This document shows positions 28,439 through 38,864 of a stretch of DNA of 64,000 nucleotides, piece after piece. Numbering within the stretch: position 1 is the stretch's first letter; each line of letters starts with the position of its first letter. The position numbers and the translations under genes are program-made. This stretch comes from Amycolatopsis eburnea (lineage in GTDB: Bacteria; Actinomycetota; Actinomycetes; Mycobacteriales; Pseudonocardiaceae). Location of the stretch: positions 124,001 through 188,000 of the forward strand of contig NZ_RSEC01000024.1 in the NCBI RefSeq assembly GCF_003937945.1, given 5' to 3'. Below the pieces are notes generated by a model, which ran no database searches, was not told the origin of the DNA, and saw only the letters and a list, made by a program, of their open reading frames with translations.

Positions 28439-29611
28439 CTAAGGCGCCGGCGCATCCAAGGCGGCCAGGTACCCCGCCACCAGCGCGTGCGCGACCTGGG
28501 TGACGGCTTCGTCACGCGGGAGGAAGCGTTCGTCGTGCAGGCTGGGCACGCCCGCGGTGTCGCCGAGGCCGACGAACAGCATCAGCCCGCGGGTCGCGCC
28601 GCCGCAGTAGTGGGCGAAATCGTCCGCGCCGAACGACCGGAACTGGTCGTCGACGCCGAAGCCGGCGTGCCGGAGCCAGCCCTGCGCGCCGACCGCCAGC
28701 CCCGCGTCGTTGTCCAGCACCGGCTCACAGGGGCTGATCTCCAGTTCGGCGGTGCAGCCGTGCGCCCGCGCGGTGCCGTGCACGATGTCGGCGAGGGCTT
28801 CCAGCGCGCGGTCGCGGTCCTTCGCGCGCATCACGCGCAGCGAGCCGAACGCGGTCGCGCTGTTCGGGACGACGTTGGCCGCCGCGCCCGCCTGGATCCG
28901 CCCGACCGAGCAGACCGCGCCGAACACCGGGTCGATCCGCCGCGACGCGAGCTGCTGCAGGCTCACGACCAGCTGCGACAGCGCCAGGATCGGGTCGCGC
29001 AGCAGGTGCGGGTAGCCGGCGTGGCCGCCCTGGCCGTGCAGCGTCACTTCGAACTCGTCGGTGGAGGCGTTCACCGGGCCGGGCACCGCGGCGACGACGC
29101 CGTGCGCGATCCGCGGCTGGACGTGCGCGCCGATCACCGCCTCGACGCCGTGGGCGGCCAGCACGCCGGACTCGACGACGTCCAGCGCGCCCGGCGGCGA
29201 CGTCTCCTCCCGCGGCTGCAGCAGCGCCAGGATCGGCCGCGGGACACCGACGCGGACCGCCGCGCGGCCGACGGCGACCAGCGCGGCGAGGTGGACGTCG
29301 TGGCCGCACGCGTGCATCAGGTCGTTGCCCGACGCCCACGGCACGCGGGTGCCCTCCAGCACCGGGAGGGCGTCCAGCTCGGCGCGCAGCGCGACGGCCG
29401 GACCCTCGGACGCGCCGGGCAGCGGGATCGCGCGGCCGGTCTTGGCGACGCGGATCCCGTCGCCCGCGCCGAGCGCGTCGGTGACCAGGCGGGCGGTGTC
29501 CTCCTCGTCGCCGGAGCCGCGCGGGTCGGCGTGCACCGCGTGCCGGAGCGCGACGGCGGCGGGCAGTTCCTCGGCGATCGCCCGCGTCCACCGGGCCCAC
29601 AAGTCGTTCAC
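28439..29611 (-). CDS. M20 family amidohydrolase (metallo-aminoacylase/carboxypeptidase type)
   Basis: 390 residues, GTG start overlapping the stop of the upstream amidohydrolase. Binuclear metallohydrolase of the HipO/AbgB/amaA type that splits N-acyl or amide bonds. Metal-binding features include GHDVHLAALV after MHAC (the Cys-Gly-His-Asp motif), the acidic PREETSPPGA (where the catalytic Glu-Glu lies), and the dimerisation domain with GQGGHAGYP. With the amidohydrolase and the glutamine synthetase-like enzyme it forms a probable pathway for making and cleaving gamma-glutamyl or other amides. Confidence 0.88.
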   Translation of the reverse strand: MNDLWARWTRAIAEELPAAVALRHAVHADPRGSGDEEDTARLVTDALGAGDGIRVAKTGRAIPLPGASEGPAVALRAELDALPVLEGTRVPWASGNDLMHACGHDVHLAALVAVGRAAVRVGVPRPILALLQPREETSPPGALDVVESGVLAAHGVEAVIGAHVQPRIAHGVVAAVPGPVNASTDEFEVTLHGQGGHAGYPHLLRDPILALSQLVVSLQQLASRRIDPVFGAVCSVGRIQAGAAANVVPNSATAFGSLRVMRAKDRDRALEALADIVHGTARAHGCTAELEISPCEPVLDNDAGLAVGAQGWLRHAGFGVDDQFRSFGADDFAHYCGGATRGLMLFVGLGDTAGVPSLHDERFLPRDEAVTQVAHALVAGYLAALDAPAP

Positions 29612-30732
29612 GCGTGCTCCAAGCGGTAGATCCTCTGCGCGTTTTCGCGTCCCACCAAAGCACACAGCCGGACCGCGTCCACTTCGGACAGCGCGTCCGC
29701 GTCGAGCGCGGCGCGCACGAAGTCCGACAGGCCCTGCCGGAACAGGGCCGTACCCAGGTGGTACAGCTCGGCCAGGCCGAACGCGTCGGTGGAGAAGAGG
29801 ACCTTCCCGAACGGCGCGATCTCCAGGAGCTCGGCCAGGACCGCCGGCGCCCGGAAGCCCGCGTTGTGCGTGATGAGCCCGGCGTCCACGAACACGTGCT
29901 CGAAAACCTGCGCGAGGTACGCGGCGCTCCGGTGGAAGGGGTAGTTGTGCAGCAGCAGGATCGGCACGCCGCGGTCGCGGGTGGCCCGCAGCAGCCCGGT
30001 GAGCAGCAGCGGGTCGCAGCGGTGCAGGTCGACGTCGGAGTCGCCGTAGCCGACGTGGAACTGCACCGGCAGGCCCAGGTCGAGGCCGGTGAAGACGAGG
30101 TGCCGGTGCAGCACCTCGTCGGCCAGCCGCGGGTTCCCGCCGCGCAGCCAGCGCCCGGCCGCGGCCACCACCTCCGGCGGCGACGGCCGCTCCCCCGCCA
30201 GTTCGAGGCCGACGCGGTAGGCGGCGATCGACTTGAGCCCGACGGCGGTCTTCGCCCGTTTTCCCAGCTCGTCGGCGAAGGCGGCGGCGAACCCCGCCGC
30301 GGTGGTCCCGCCGATGACGGCCTCGGCGACCTGCTCCAGCCGGACGACGTCGTGCGCGCGGGTGCCCGCGAGCCCGGCGAACTCCGGCGTGGTGGTCAGC
30401 TCGTCCGGCAGGAACCCGCCGTCGAGGAGGAAGTCGGTGGTGCCGGTGCCGCGCAGGAACCGCCGGGTCACCTCGGCCGTGCCCAGCTCGGCGCGGCGTT
30501 CGAGGTAGGCGTCGGCCGGGGCGTGCTTCGGCAGGTCCAGCACCGGCGCGCAGCGGGCGCGCACGGCCAGCCCGATCAGCGAGTCGAACAGGCTCGTGCC
30601 GAGCGGCGAGGGCGCGTCGGCCTCGGTGAGCATCCCCTCGAAGTCCGCGCGGGCCACGTCCCGGGTGACGACACCGTGGCAGTGGTGGTCCACCAGCGGC
30701 AGGTCCGCGACGAACGGGAGCAGGTCGGTCAT
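29608..30732 (-). CDS. Amidohydrolase-2 family protein (FluG N-terminal-like)
   Basis: 374 residues, TIM-barrel metallohydrolase. Metal-binding DHHCHG at 15-20, later HVGYGDSD, LLHNYPFH and STDAFG blocks fit the COG2159 group. RBS CGGAGG is 3 nt before the ATG. It lies opposite a glutamine synthetase-like gene across 148 nt; in fungal FluG the same two domain types are fused in one protein, so the bacterial genes probably act together. The M20 amidohydrolase overlaps its end (GTGA). Reaction unknown. Confidence 0.85.
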   Translation of the reverse strand: MTDLLPFVADLPLVDHHCHGVVTRDVARADFEGMLTEADAPSPLGTSLFDSLIGLAVRARCAPVLDLPKHAPADAYLERRAELGTAEVTRRFLRGTGTTDFLLDGGFLPDELTTTPEFAGLAGTRAHDVVRLEQVAEAVIGGTTAAGFAAAFADELGKRAKTAVGLKSIAAYRVGLELAGERPSPPEVVAAAGRWLRGGNPRLADEVLHRHLVFTGLDLGLPVQFHVGYGDSDVDLHRCDPLLLTGLLRATRDRGVPILLLHNYPFHRSAAYLAQVFEHVFVDAGLITHNAGFRAPAVLAELLEIAPFGKVLFSTDAFGLAELYHLGTALFRQGLSDFVRAALDADALSEVDAVRLCALVGRENAQRIYRLEHA

Positions 30733-30880
30733 GCGCCTCCGTCCACGGTGGTCAGCCTCTCCCCCACCCTACGAGCGGATCGGACGGCGAGCGCGCCGCA
30801 CCCCTGGACGGGTTTCGCCGGTGTCTGACACGATCTTCCCCTCTTTCTCGGGCATTCGGTGAACGACGACGGGAGCGGGG

Positions 30881-32239
30881 ATGAGCCGGCTCGATCGGGC
30901 AGAACTCGCGCAGCAGGGCGCCATCCGGGCCGACGGCCTGCGCGCGGCCGGCGTGGAGCTGGTCGCGCTGACCTTCGTGGACAACAGCGGCATCGCGCGG
31001 GTGAAGGCCGTCCCGGTGGACCGGCTGTGGTCGGCGGCGGCGTGGGGCGTCGGCGCGTCGAACTCGTTCGACTTCTTCCTGGCCACCGACGACATCACCG
31101 ACGGCACCTACTCGAAGGGCCCGGTCGGCGACCTGCGGCTGCACCCGGACCTCGACGCGCTCGTGCCGCTGGCGGCGCAGCCGGGCTGGGCGTGGGCGCC
31201 GGTCCGGAAGTACGACACCGAAGGCGAGCCGCACCCGCAGGACGCGCGGGCGCTGGCCGGGGCGGCGACGGCCGAGCTGGCCGCGCGGGGCTACCGGGCA
31301 CGGCTGGCGTTCGAGCTCGAATGGGTGATCACGGCGGCGGACGCGCCGGACGACCCGCGCTCGGCCACCGCGGGCCCGGCCTACGGCTACGCGCGCCTTT
31401 CCTCGCAGGCGGCTTACCTGCGCACGCTGGTGTCGACGTTGTCCGCGCAAGGCGTTGCGGTGGAACAGATCCACCCCGAATACGCGGCCGGCCAGTTCGA
31501 GCTGTCGGTGGCGGCCGACGACCCGGTGCGCGCCGCCGACATCGCGGTGCTGACGCGGGAGACGATCCGGACGGTGAGCGAGCGGCACGGGCTGCGGGCG
31601 TCGTTCACGCCGAAGTTCGAGCCGGGCGGCGTCGGCAACGGCGGCCACGTCCACCTCAGCATCTGGGACGGCGACCGCAACCTGTGCGCCGGCGGCGACG
31701 GCCCCTTCGGGCTGACGCCGGCCGCGGAGGCGTTCGGCGCGGGCATCCTCTCCCGGCTGCCGGCCCTGCTGGCGATCGGCGCGCCCTCGGTGGTGAGCTA
31801 CCTGCGGCTGGAACCGCACCACTGGGCGGGCGTGTTCAGCGCGTGGGGCCTGGAAAACCGCGAGGCGCCGCTGCGGCTGGTGCAGGGCCCGGCCGGGCAG
31901 CGCGACCGGACGGCGAACTTCGAGGTCAAGTGCTTCGACCTGACCGCGAACCCGTACCTGGTGGTGGCGGCGCTGCTGTTCGCGGGCCTGGCGGGCGTGT
32001 CCGCGGCGGCCTCGCTGCCGGACCCGGTGGACGTCGACCCGGGAACACTCCCGTCGGCGACCCGCCTGCCGACGTCGCTGGCGGACGCGGTGGCGGCGTT
32101 CGAAGCCGATCCGGAGCTGACCGCGGCGTTCGGCCCGGAGCTGGCGACGACCCTGATGGACGTGCGCCGCGGCGAGATCGCGCGGCTGGGTTCGCTGCCG
32201 CCGGACGAGCTGTGCGCCGTGGTCCGGTACCTACATTGA
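30881..32239 (+). CDS. Glutamine synthetase-like gamma-glutamyl ligase
   Basis: 452 residues. GSI-type fold: N-terminal beta-grasp (VELVALTFVDNSGIARVKAVPV), then metal/ATP-site blocks FELEWVI, IHPEYAAGQFELS, NGGHVHLSIWD and the late ENREAPLR and NFEVKCFDLTANPYL regions. It belongs to the FluG/GlnT/PuuA-like branch that ligates glutamate to amines rather than ammonia; the exact amine is not predictable. GGGAGCGGGG precedes the ATG. Divergent from the amidohydrolase/M20 pair; the 148-nt spacer shows no clear GlnR box. Its 3' end overlaps the amidase gene by 9 nt. Confidence 0.88.
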   Translation: MSRLDRAELAQQGAIRADGLRAAGVELVALTFVDNSGIARVKAVPVDRLWSAAAWGVGASNSFDFFLATDDITDGTYSKGPVGDLRLHPDLDALVPLAAQPGWAWAPVRKYDTEGEPHPQDARALAGAATAELAARGYRARLAFELEWVITAADAPDDPRSATAGPAYGYARLSSQAAYLRTLVSTLSAQGVAVEQIHPEYAAGQFELSVAADDPVRAADIAVLTRETIRTVSERHGLRASFTPKFEPGGVGNGGHVHLSIWDGDRNLCAGGDGPFGLTPAAEAFGAGILSRLPALLAIGAPSVVSYLRLEPHHWAGVFSAWGLENREAPLRLVQGPAGQRDRTANFEVKCFDLTANPYLVVAALLFAGLAGVSAAASLPDPVDVDPGTLPSATRLPTSLADAVAAFEADPELTAAFGPELATTLMDVRRGEIARLGSLPPDELCAVVRYLH

Positions 32240-32887
32240 CGCTCGCACCTCGTCGCGCAGCTGCGGGAGCTTGGCGTAGAGGCGGTCACCGGGGCATTCG
32301 GTGTTGTAGAAGTCGCGGTGGCCCTTGATCTCGTCGGGGGAAATACCGTACTGGCGGCAGATGTAGGCGCAGAAGACGACGAGCGACGCCCACTGCGCCT
32401 CGGGCGGCTCGACGCTCGTGTAGGTGCCTTCGTTTTCGATGCCGATGGCGTTGGTGTTCTGCCCCGGGCAGTGCGCGCCCTGGATCATGGTGGTCCGCCC
32501 GCGCAGCGCGTCGAGGCTCCCGTGCCGCCCCTCGAGCCGGTACCCGCCGCGGCTGACGGTGAAGTGCTGGCCGGTGTCGGACCAGCCGTTGTTGTCCATG
32601 TGGTCGTGCTGGTCGTCCCGGGCGACCTGGAAGGCGTGGGCGAGCGAGTAGTCGGTGCTGTTCGCGCTGGCGATGTGGTGGATGAGGATGCGGTTCGCCG
32701 GGTGGTCGAGGGTGGTGAGGGCGTCGGCCGGGGGCCGGGCGCCCCACTCGGCGCAGCTGTAGATCCGGGGAGCGGTCTGCGCTTCAGCCGCTTTGGCGAG
32801 CAGCAGCCCGGCCCCTCCCGCGACGGCGACGCCCGCCGCGCCGCGGAGGAAGGTGCGGCGCGGGAGGTGTGGTGAGTCGAAGTCCAT
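32231..32887 (-). CDS. Tat-exported N-acetylmuramoyl-L-alanine amidase / PGRP-type protein
   Basis: 218 residues from the ATG at 32887. Twin-arginine signal PRRTFLRGAAGVAVAGGAG leads to an amidase_2/PGRP domain: zinc-ligand histidine in ILIHHIAS, and the second His and Cys in GHRDFYNTECPGDRLYA. It would cut the bond between muramic acid and the stem peptide outside the membrane. The reading frame continues 70 codons upstream without a stop into Uma2-like sequence, but the Tat signal fixes the real start. A CCGCGG-n6-CCGCGG hairpin and a TGTAC-n7-GTACA palindrome (32910-32926) lie just before the start. Confidence 0.87.
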   Translation of the reverse strand: MDFDSPHLPRRTFLRGAAGVAVAGGAGLLLAKAAEAQTAPRIYSCAEWGARPPADALTTLDHPANRILIHHIASANSTDYSLAHAFQVARDDQHDHMDNNGWSDTGQHFTVSRGGYRLEGRHGSLDALRGRTTMIQGAHCPGQNTNAIGIENEGTYTSVEPPEAQWASLVVFCAYICRQYGISPDEIKGHRDFYNTECPGDRLYAKLPQLRDEVRASM

Positions 32888-32890
32888 GCC

Positions 32891-33308
32891 GCGGACTCTT
32901 CCGCGGGGGTGTACAGCTTTCGTACAAAGCGGGTCAGAGGTGGCGATGGGTTCGTAGTCGCCGCCGTGGAGTTCGAAGAGGGTGGCGGAGTCCGGCTCGA
33001 CCAGGAGGTAGAACGGGATCAGGGCCTCGGCGTAGACGGCCCGCTTGAGAATCCGGTCCTGCACCTTGGTCGATGGCGAGACGCTCTCCGCTGCCAACAG
33101 GACATCGCTCGCCGGTACCGTCCGGCAGCGCGGGCACCAAGGCGCGTTGGAGCTTCCCGAGAAGCCGCTGGTGCTCCAGCCCCGGCCACGGGCTCACGAG
33201 AAGTACCCCGTCAACGAGTTCGGTCCGCTGAAGCAGGGTTTGTTCCTGGGGCAGGGCGAGGAGTATGCGGCCCGCCACCGGCAGTTCTGGATCAGGTGAG
33301 GGCGTCAC
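32891..33308 (-). pseudogene. Decayed Uma2 family endonuclease-like gene
   Basis: From the GTG at 33308 the frame reads a normal Uma2 N-terminus (LVDGVLLVSPWPGLEHQRLLGKL), then becomes Arg/Pro/Gly-rich nonsense near 33140. The Uma2 C-terminal half continues in another frame from about 33115 (SVSPSTKVQDRILKRAVYAE, then IPFYLLVEPD) and runs without a stop into the amidase gene. The middle of the domain (the usual strand with the D-x-PD motif) is missing, so a deletion with frameshift, not a single-base error, is likely. The GTG overlaps the merR stop, showing it was once coupled to it. Confidence 0.7.
32910..32926. promoter_or_regulatory. Short palindrome upstream of the amidase
   Basis: TGTAC-agctttc-GTACA, 23 nt before the amidase start, next to a CCGCGG-n6-CCGCGG inverted repeat (32889-32906). 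Possible operator and start-codon hairpin. Confidence 0.3.
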
Positions 33309-33685
33309 ACCGGTGCGACAGCGAGCTCCTCCGCCCCGCTGTACAGCCGGATCTTGAACCGGATGTGGTCCTGGTGTTCCTGCAGCCGCGAGATCTGCGC
33401 CGCCACCCGACGCTCGTGGTCGCGCAGCACCTCCACGCGCTCTTCACGCGTCGCCTCATCGGACCTGAGCAGCGAGACGAACCGCTGCATCTCCGCCACC
33501 GGCATGCCCGTGTACCGCAGGCACCTGAGCAGCTGCAGGAACTCCACGTCCTGGTCGGTGAACACCCGCCGGCCGCCTGCCGTGCGGCCGACGTGGTGGA
33601 GCAGGCCGATGCGCTCGTAGTACCGCAGGGTGTCGATGGAAAAGCCGGTCTTTTCGGTCACCTGGGCCGGGGTGTAGGACGTCAC
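33305..33685 (-). CDS. MerR family transcriptional regulator
   Basis: 126 residues from the GTG at 33685. N-terminal MerR helix-turn-helix (YTPAQVTEKTGFSIDTLRYYERIGLLHHVGRTAGGRRVFTDQD, with the DTLRYYERIGL signature) and a C-terminal dimerisation coiled coil; no cysteine cluster, so not a metal or redox sensor. Its own promoter carries a MerR-type palindrome in a 19-bp spacer, so it probably regulates itself. The downstream Uma2 gene is decayed, leaving no intact target in the operon. Confidence 0.87.
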   Translation of the reverse strand: MTSYTPAQVTEKTGFSIDTLRYYERIGLLHHVGRTAGGRRVFTDQDVEFLQLLRCLRYTGMPVAEMQRFVSLLRSDEATREERVEVLRDHERRVAAQISRLQEHQDHIRFKIRLYSGAEELAVAPV

Positions 33686-33691
33686 GGTTCC

Positions 33692-33722
33692 AGCCTGGCA
33701 CCTGGAGCGCACTCCAGGTCAA
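33692..33722 (-). promoter_or_regulatory. MerR-type promoter with operator in a 19-bp spacer
   Basis: Minus strand TTGACC (33722-33717), 19-bp spacer and CAGGCT (33697-33692). The spacer holds the palindrome CCTGGAG-n4-CTCCAGG (within 33700-33719). The overlong spacer is the hallmark of promoters activated by MerR proteins. It overlaps the last codons of trpA. Confidence 0.7.
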
Positions 33723-34506
33723 GCGGTGGCGGCCGCCCGGCGCACGCCGTCGGCCAGCTCCGCGGACAGCGCGTGCACGCCGGACGGGCCCTCGGCCGCC
33801 GCCGTGACCAGGGCCGAGCCCACGATCACCGCGTCCGCGAACGCGGCCACCTCGGCCGCCTGGTCACCGGAACGGACGCCGAGCCCCACGCCGATCGGCA
33901 GCGAAGTGTGCGCCCGCGTGCGGCGGACCAGCGTCTCCGCTCCCGCGCCGACCTGGTCGCGCGCGCCCGTCACGCCCATCACCGCGGTCGCGTAGATGAA
34001 GCCCGACGACGCGTCCGCCGTCAACGCGAGCCGCTCTTCCGACGACGAGGGCGCCACCAGGAAGATCCGGTCCAGACCGTGCTCGGAAGAAGCAGTCATC
34101 CACGAAGCGGCTTCGTCCGGGATCAGGTCCGGCGTGATCAGGCCGAGCCCGCCCGCCGAAGCGAGGTCGCGCGCGAAGCGGTCGACGCCGTAGCGGTTGA
34201 CCGGGTTCCAGTACGTCATCACGACCGCGCGGCCGCCGCGCGAAGCCACCGACTCGACGACCTCGAACACGTGCTTGAGGCGGAAGCCGTTGTCCAGCGC
34301 GGTCACCGAAGCGGCCTGGATGGTCGGGCCGTCCATCACCGGGTCCGAATACGGGACGCCGACCTCGATCAGGTCCGCGCCGCCGTCGACGCACGCCGCG
34401 ATCAGGTCCTTGGACCCCGCGACCGTGGGGAACCCGGCCGGGAGGTAGCCGACCAGCGCGCCGCGGCCCTCCGCGCGCGTCGTCGCGAAGAGGTCGTCCA
34501 GCCCGC

Positions 34507-34510
<4 letters not shown>
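33719..34510 (-). CDS. trpA: Tryptophan synthase alpha subunit
   Basis: 263 residues, GTG start overlapping the trpB stop by 4 nt. Cleaves indole-3-glycerol phosphate to indole, passed to TrpB. Conserved [28 protein letters not shown] (catalytic Asp) and the phosphate-binding GVGLGVRS are present. Last gene of the trp cluster; the merR promoter overlaps its end. Confidence 0.96.
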
Positions 34511-35714
<1,204 letters not shown>

Positions 35715-35718
<4 letters not shown>

Positions 35719-36524
35719 CGGGACGGCCTCGGGCAGGCGGGGTGCGATCCGGCGGTGACCAGCTTGACCAGGGAACCCTTCGGGTCACCCGACGCGACGA
35801 GCCCTTCGCCGACCAGCACTGCGTCGGCGCCGTGCCCGGCGTAGGACATCAGGTCGCCCGGCCCGCGGACGCCCGACTCGGCGACCTTGTAGACGTCCAT
35901 CGGCAGGCCGGGGGCCAGCCGCGAGAAGACGTCCCGGTCCACCTCGAGGGTGTGCAGGTTGCGCGCGTTGACGCCGATGACCTTGGCGCCCGCCTCGAGG
36001 GCCTTGTCGGCCTCCTCGGCGTTGTGGATCTCCACCAGCGCGGTCATGCCCAGCGACTCGACGCGGTCGAGCAGCGCGACGAGCGCGTTCTGCTCCAGCG
36101 CGGCGACGATCAGCAGCACCATGTCGGCGCCGTGTAGGCGGGCCTCGTGCACCTGGTACGGGCTGACGATGAAGTCCTTGCGCAGGATGGGGATGTCGAC
36201 CGCCGCGCGGACCGCGTCGAGGTCGGCCAGCGACCCGCCGAAGCGGCGCTGCTCGGTCAGCACGCTGATCACCCGCGCGCCGCCGTCTTCGTAGTCCTTC
36301 GCCAGCGCGGCCGGGTCGGGGATGTCGGCCAGCTCGCCCTTGGAGGGGCTGCGCCGCTTCACCTCGGCGATCACGCCGATGCCGGACTCGCGCAGCGCGG
36401 ACATCACGTCGCGGGGCGCCGGGGCGGCGGCCGCGCGGATCTTCAGCTCGTCGAACGGCAGCGCGGATTCCCGCACGGCGAGGTCTTCCCGCACGCCGGC
36501 GACGATGTCTTCGAGCACGCTCAC
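35715..36524 (-). CDS. trpC: Indole-3-glycerol phosphate synthase
   Basis: 269 residues. Closes the indole ring from CdRP. Catalytic-site stretches [35 protein letters not shown] and [13 protein letters not shown] are present. GTG at 36524 overlaps the stop of a short upstream frame (GTGA), and a strong SD precedes that frame rather than trpC itself, so coupling is likely. It is monofunctional: no TrpF domain is fused. Confidence 0.96.
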
Positions 36525-36577
36525 CGGGCGCCCCCGCCCTGGCACGTGCTCACGGATTCACTCGCAAGGTCGCTCAC
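36521..36577 (-). CDS. Putative 18-codon leader peptide coupled to trpC
   Basis: Starts with GTG at 36577, 5 nt after GGGAAGGGGAAGG, the best Shine-Dalgarno in the trp cluster. Encodes [18 protein letters not shown] and its TGA overlaps the trpC GTG. It contains no tryptophan, so it is not a classical attenuator; it may simply deliver ribosomes to trpC. The rest of 36578-36648 shows nothing clear. Confidence 0.5.
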   Translation of the reverse strand: MSDLASESVSTCQGGGAR

Positions 36578-36648
36578 AAAAACCTTCCCCTTCCCGCCGA
36601 AACGATGCTAACCCCCGCATCTGGAGCGCTCGGTTCCGGGTGCGTGCG

Positions 36649-37218
36649 TTACTCCGAATGCCTGCCGCGGACGTCGGTCGGGTCCTCGCCTTCCGACAGG
36701 GCTTCCCACAGCTCGGCGTCCGGATCGCGGGTCTTCTTCCGCGTGGCCGGAGCCGCGTACTTGGTGCCCAGCCGGGCCGCCTTGCCCGCGCCCTTGACGG
36801 CTGCCAACCCGCCCGCGGCGACGAGAATTCCCCCCAGCACGGCGAGCCCGCGCCCGATCAGCATCTGGGACACCGGGAGCCCGGCCGCGTACCCGCCGAA
36901 GCGGACGCCGTCGATACCGGTCCAGACCGCGGCGGCGCCGGCCAGCGCGAGCACGACGCCGAGGACGCGCCGCGCCCAGCCGCCGGTCGCGATGACGCCG
37001 GCCACCCCGGCCAGCGCGAGCAGGGCCAGCGGCACCAGCGCGGTCGCCCGCTGCTCGCCGGTCTCGCGGTACAAGACCGTGCCGCGCACGCCGCCGTCGC
37101 GGAATTCGGCGAACCACGTCAGCCGTGACGCGCCCCACAGCGCGAGCGCGCCGAGCAGCAGCGCGGTCACGATCATCCACAGTGGACGGCGGGACGGCTT
37201 GGCGACCGGCTCAGACAT
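36649..37218 (-). CDS. TIGR02234 family trp-operon-associated membrane protein
   Basis: 189 residues with about four membrane helices (first at about 14-32, [19 protein letters not shown]) and a polar C-terminal tail ([20 protein letters not shown]). This family is found almost only between trpE and trpC in actinobacteria, exactly as here. Function unknown; transport of a pathway intermediate or tryptophan is often suggested but unproven. Start overlaps trpE by 8 nt. Confidence 0.9.
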   Translation of the reverse strand: MSEPVAKPSRRPLWMIVTALLLGALALWGASRLTWFAEFRDGGVRGTVLYRETGEQRATALVPLALLALAGVAGVIATGGWARRVLGVVLALAGAAAVWTGIDGVRFGGYAAGLPVSQMLIGRGLAVLGGILVAAGGLAAVKGAGKAARLGTKYAAPATRKKTRDPDAELWEALSEGEDPTDVRGRHSE

Positions 37219-38770
37219 GGGCGGAGTCCGCGGCCGGGTCGAGGGTGCCCGCCGCCACCATCGTCTGCGCGGCGGCGACCGCCGACAGCACGGTCCTGGC
37301 CTTGTTCAGCGATTCGGTGTCCTCGTAGTCCGGTACCGAGTCGGCGACCACCCCGCCCCCGGCCTGGACGTGCGCGACGCCGTCCTTGACCAGCGCGGTG
37401 CGGATCGCGATCGCGGTGTCGGCGTCGCCGGCGAAGTCGAGGTAGCCGACGACCCCGCCGTAGAGCGCGCGGCGGACCGGTTCCAGCTCCTCGATCAGCT
37501 GCATGGCGCGGACCTTCGGCGCGCCCGACAGCGTCCCGGCCGGGAAGCACGCCGTGACCGCGTCGAAGGCCGTCTTGCCCTCGGCCAGCTCGCCGGTGAC
37601 GGTGGACACGATGTGCATCACGTGGCTGTAGCGCTCGATCTGGAAGAAGTCGACGACGCGCACGGTGCCCGGCTTGCAGACCTTGCCGAGGTCGTTGCGG
37701 CCGAGGTCGACGAGCATCAGGTGCTCGGCGCGCTCCTTCTCGTCGGCCAGGAGGTCCTTGGCCAGCTGCGCGTCCTCCTCCGGGTCGGCGCCACGCCAGC
37801 GGGTGCCCGCGATCGGGTGCGTGGTCGCGCGCCCGTCCCGCACCGCGACGAGGGATTCCGGGCTGGAGCCGACGATGTCGAAGCCTTCCAGCCGGAGCAG
37901 GTACATGTACGGGCTCGGGTTGGACGTCCGGAGCACGCGGTAGATGTCGAGGGCGTCGGCGGCGGTCGGGATCTCGAACCGTTGCGACGGCACGATCTGG
38001 AACGCTTCGCCGGCCTTGATCGCCTCGACGGCCTTCTCGACGGCGGCGTGGAAGTCCGCTTTGGACCGCTTCCGGGTGAACTCCGGCGCCGGCCGGTCGA
38101 ACGCGGCGACGGTGGCGGGCGCGGGCACCTGCAGCTGCTCGGTCATCGCGGAGAGGCGCGCGACGGCGTCGTCGTAGGCCGCGTCCACGCGCTCGGGCGA
38201 GTCGTCCCAGTTGACGGCGTTCGCGATCAGCGTGACCGTGCCCTCGTGGTGGTCGAACGCCGCGAGGTCGGTGGCCAGGAGCATGGTCAGCTCGGGGATG
38301 TCGAGGTCGCGCTCGGCCAGCTCGGGCAGCCGTTCCAGCCACCGCACGGAGTCGTAGCCGATGTAGCCGACCATGCCGCCGGTCAGCGGCGGCAACCCGG
38401 GCAGCGGCTCGGTGTGCAACGCTTCGATCGTTTCGCGCAGCACGGTGAGCGGGTTGCCTTCGCTCGGCAGGCCGACCGGTGGGGTGCCGGTCCAGACCGC
38501 TTCGCCGTCGCGGACGGTCAGCGCGGCCGGGCTGCGGACGCCGATGAACGACCAGCGCGTCCAGGAGGCGCCGTTCTCGGCCGATTCGAAGAGGAACGTG
38601 CCCGGCCGGTCGGCGGCGAGCTTGCGGTACACCCCGATCGGCGTCTCGCCGTCGGCGAGGACCCGGCGCACGACCGGGATCACGCGGCGGCTCTCGGCGA
38701 GGGCGCGGAAGTCCTCGCGGGACGGGCTGACCGAGCCGGGACCGGTCGAACCGGCGGAAGCGCTGACCAT
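37211..38770 (-). CDS. trpE: Anthranilate synthase component I
   Basis: 519 residues. Converts chorismate plus ammonia (from TrpG, not in this window) to anthranilate. N-terminal tryptophan-binding region with FLFESAENG, and C-terminal chorismate-binding blocks [67 protein letters not shown]. Starts the trp cluster. CACAAT lies 6 nt before the ATG, suggesting a leaderless mRNA without room for an attenuator leader. Confidence 0.96.
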   Translation of the reverse strand: MVSASAGSTGPGSVSPSREDFRALAESRRVIPVVRRVLADGETPIGVYRKLAADRPGTFLFESAENGASWTRWSFIGVRSPAALTVRDGEAVWTGTPPVGLPSEGNPLTVLRETIEALHTEPLPGLPPLTGGMVGYIGYDSVRWLERLPELAERDLDIPELTMLLATDLAAFDHHEGTVTLIANAVNWDDSPERVDAAYDDAVARLSAMTEQLQVPAPATVAAFDRPAPEFTRKRSKADFHAAVEKAVEAIKAGEAFQIVPSQRFEIPTAADALDIYRVLRTSNPSPYMYLLRLEGFDIVGSSPESLVAVRDGRATTHPIAGTRWRGADPEEDAQLAKDLLADEKERAEHLMLVDLGRNDLGKVCKPGTVRVVDFFQIERYSHVMHIVSTVTGELAEGKTAFDAVTACFPAGTLSGAPKVRAMQLIEELEPVRRALYGGVVGYLDFAGDADTAIAIRTALVKDGVAHVQAGGGVVADSVPDYEDTESLNKARTVLSAVAAAQTMVAAGTLDPAADSAHV

Positions 38771-38776
38771 GGGCTC

Positions 38777-38858
38777 ATTGTGCCGCCCCGGGCGGATCCG
38801 CCGTCGGCGGGGCCAAAATTCATTGAACGTTGAATTGTGCGGGGGCGTACGTCATGAT
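38777..38858. promoter_or_regulatory. Divergent trpE / tetR control region
   Basis: CACAAT on the minus strand (38782-38777) is 6 nt before trpE, and CATGAT on the plus strand (38853-38858) is 6 nt before the tetR GTG. Between them lies the palindrome AATTCA-n8-TGAATT (38817-38836), a likely operator for the adjacent TetR protein, well placed to affect both promoters. Confidence 0.5.
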
Positions 38859-38864
38859 GGAGCC

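Noticed and set aside
30733..30880. GlnR box between the amidohydrolase and the glutamine synthetase-like gene.
   Set aside because: No gTnAC-n6-GaAAc arrangement was found in the 148-nt spacer.
32888..33097. Reading the Uma2 C-terminal part and amidase as one 288-residue protein.
   Set aside because: The Tat signal in the middle would be non-functional, and the Uma2 part lacks its start and core; the ATG at 32887 is the natural start.
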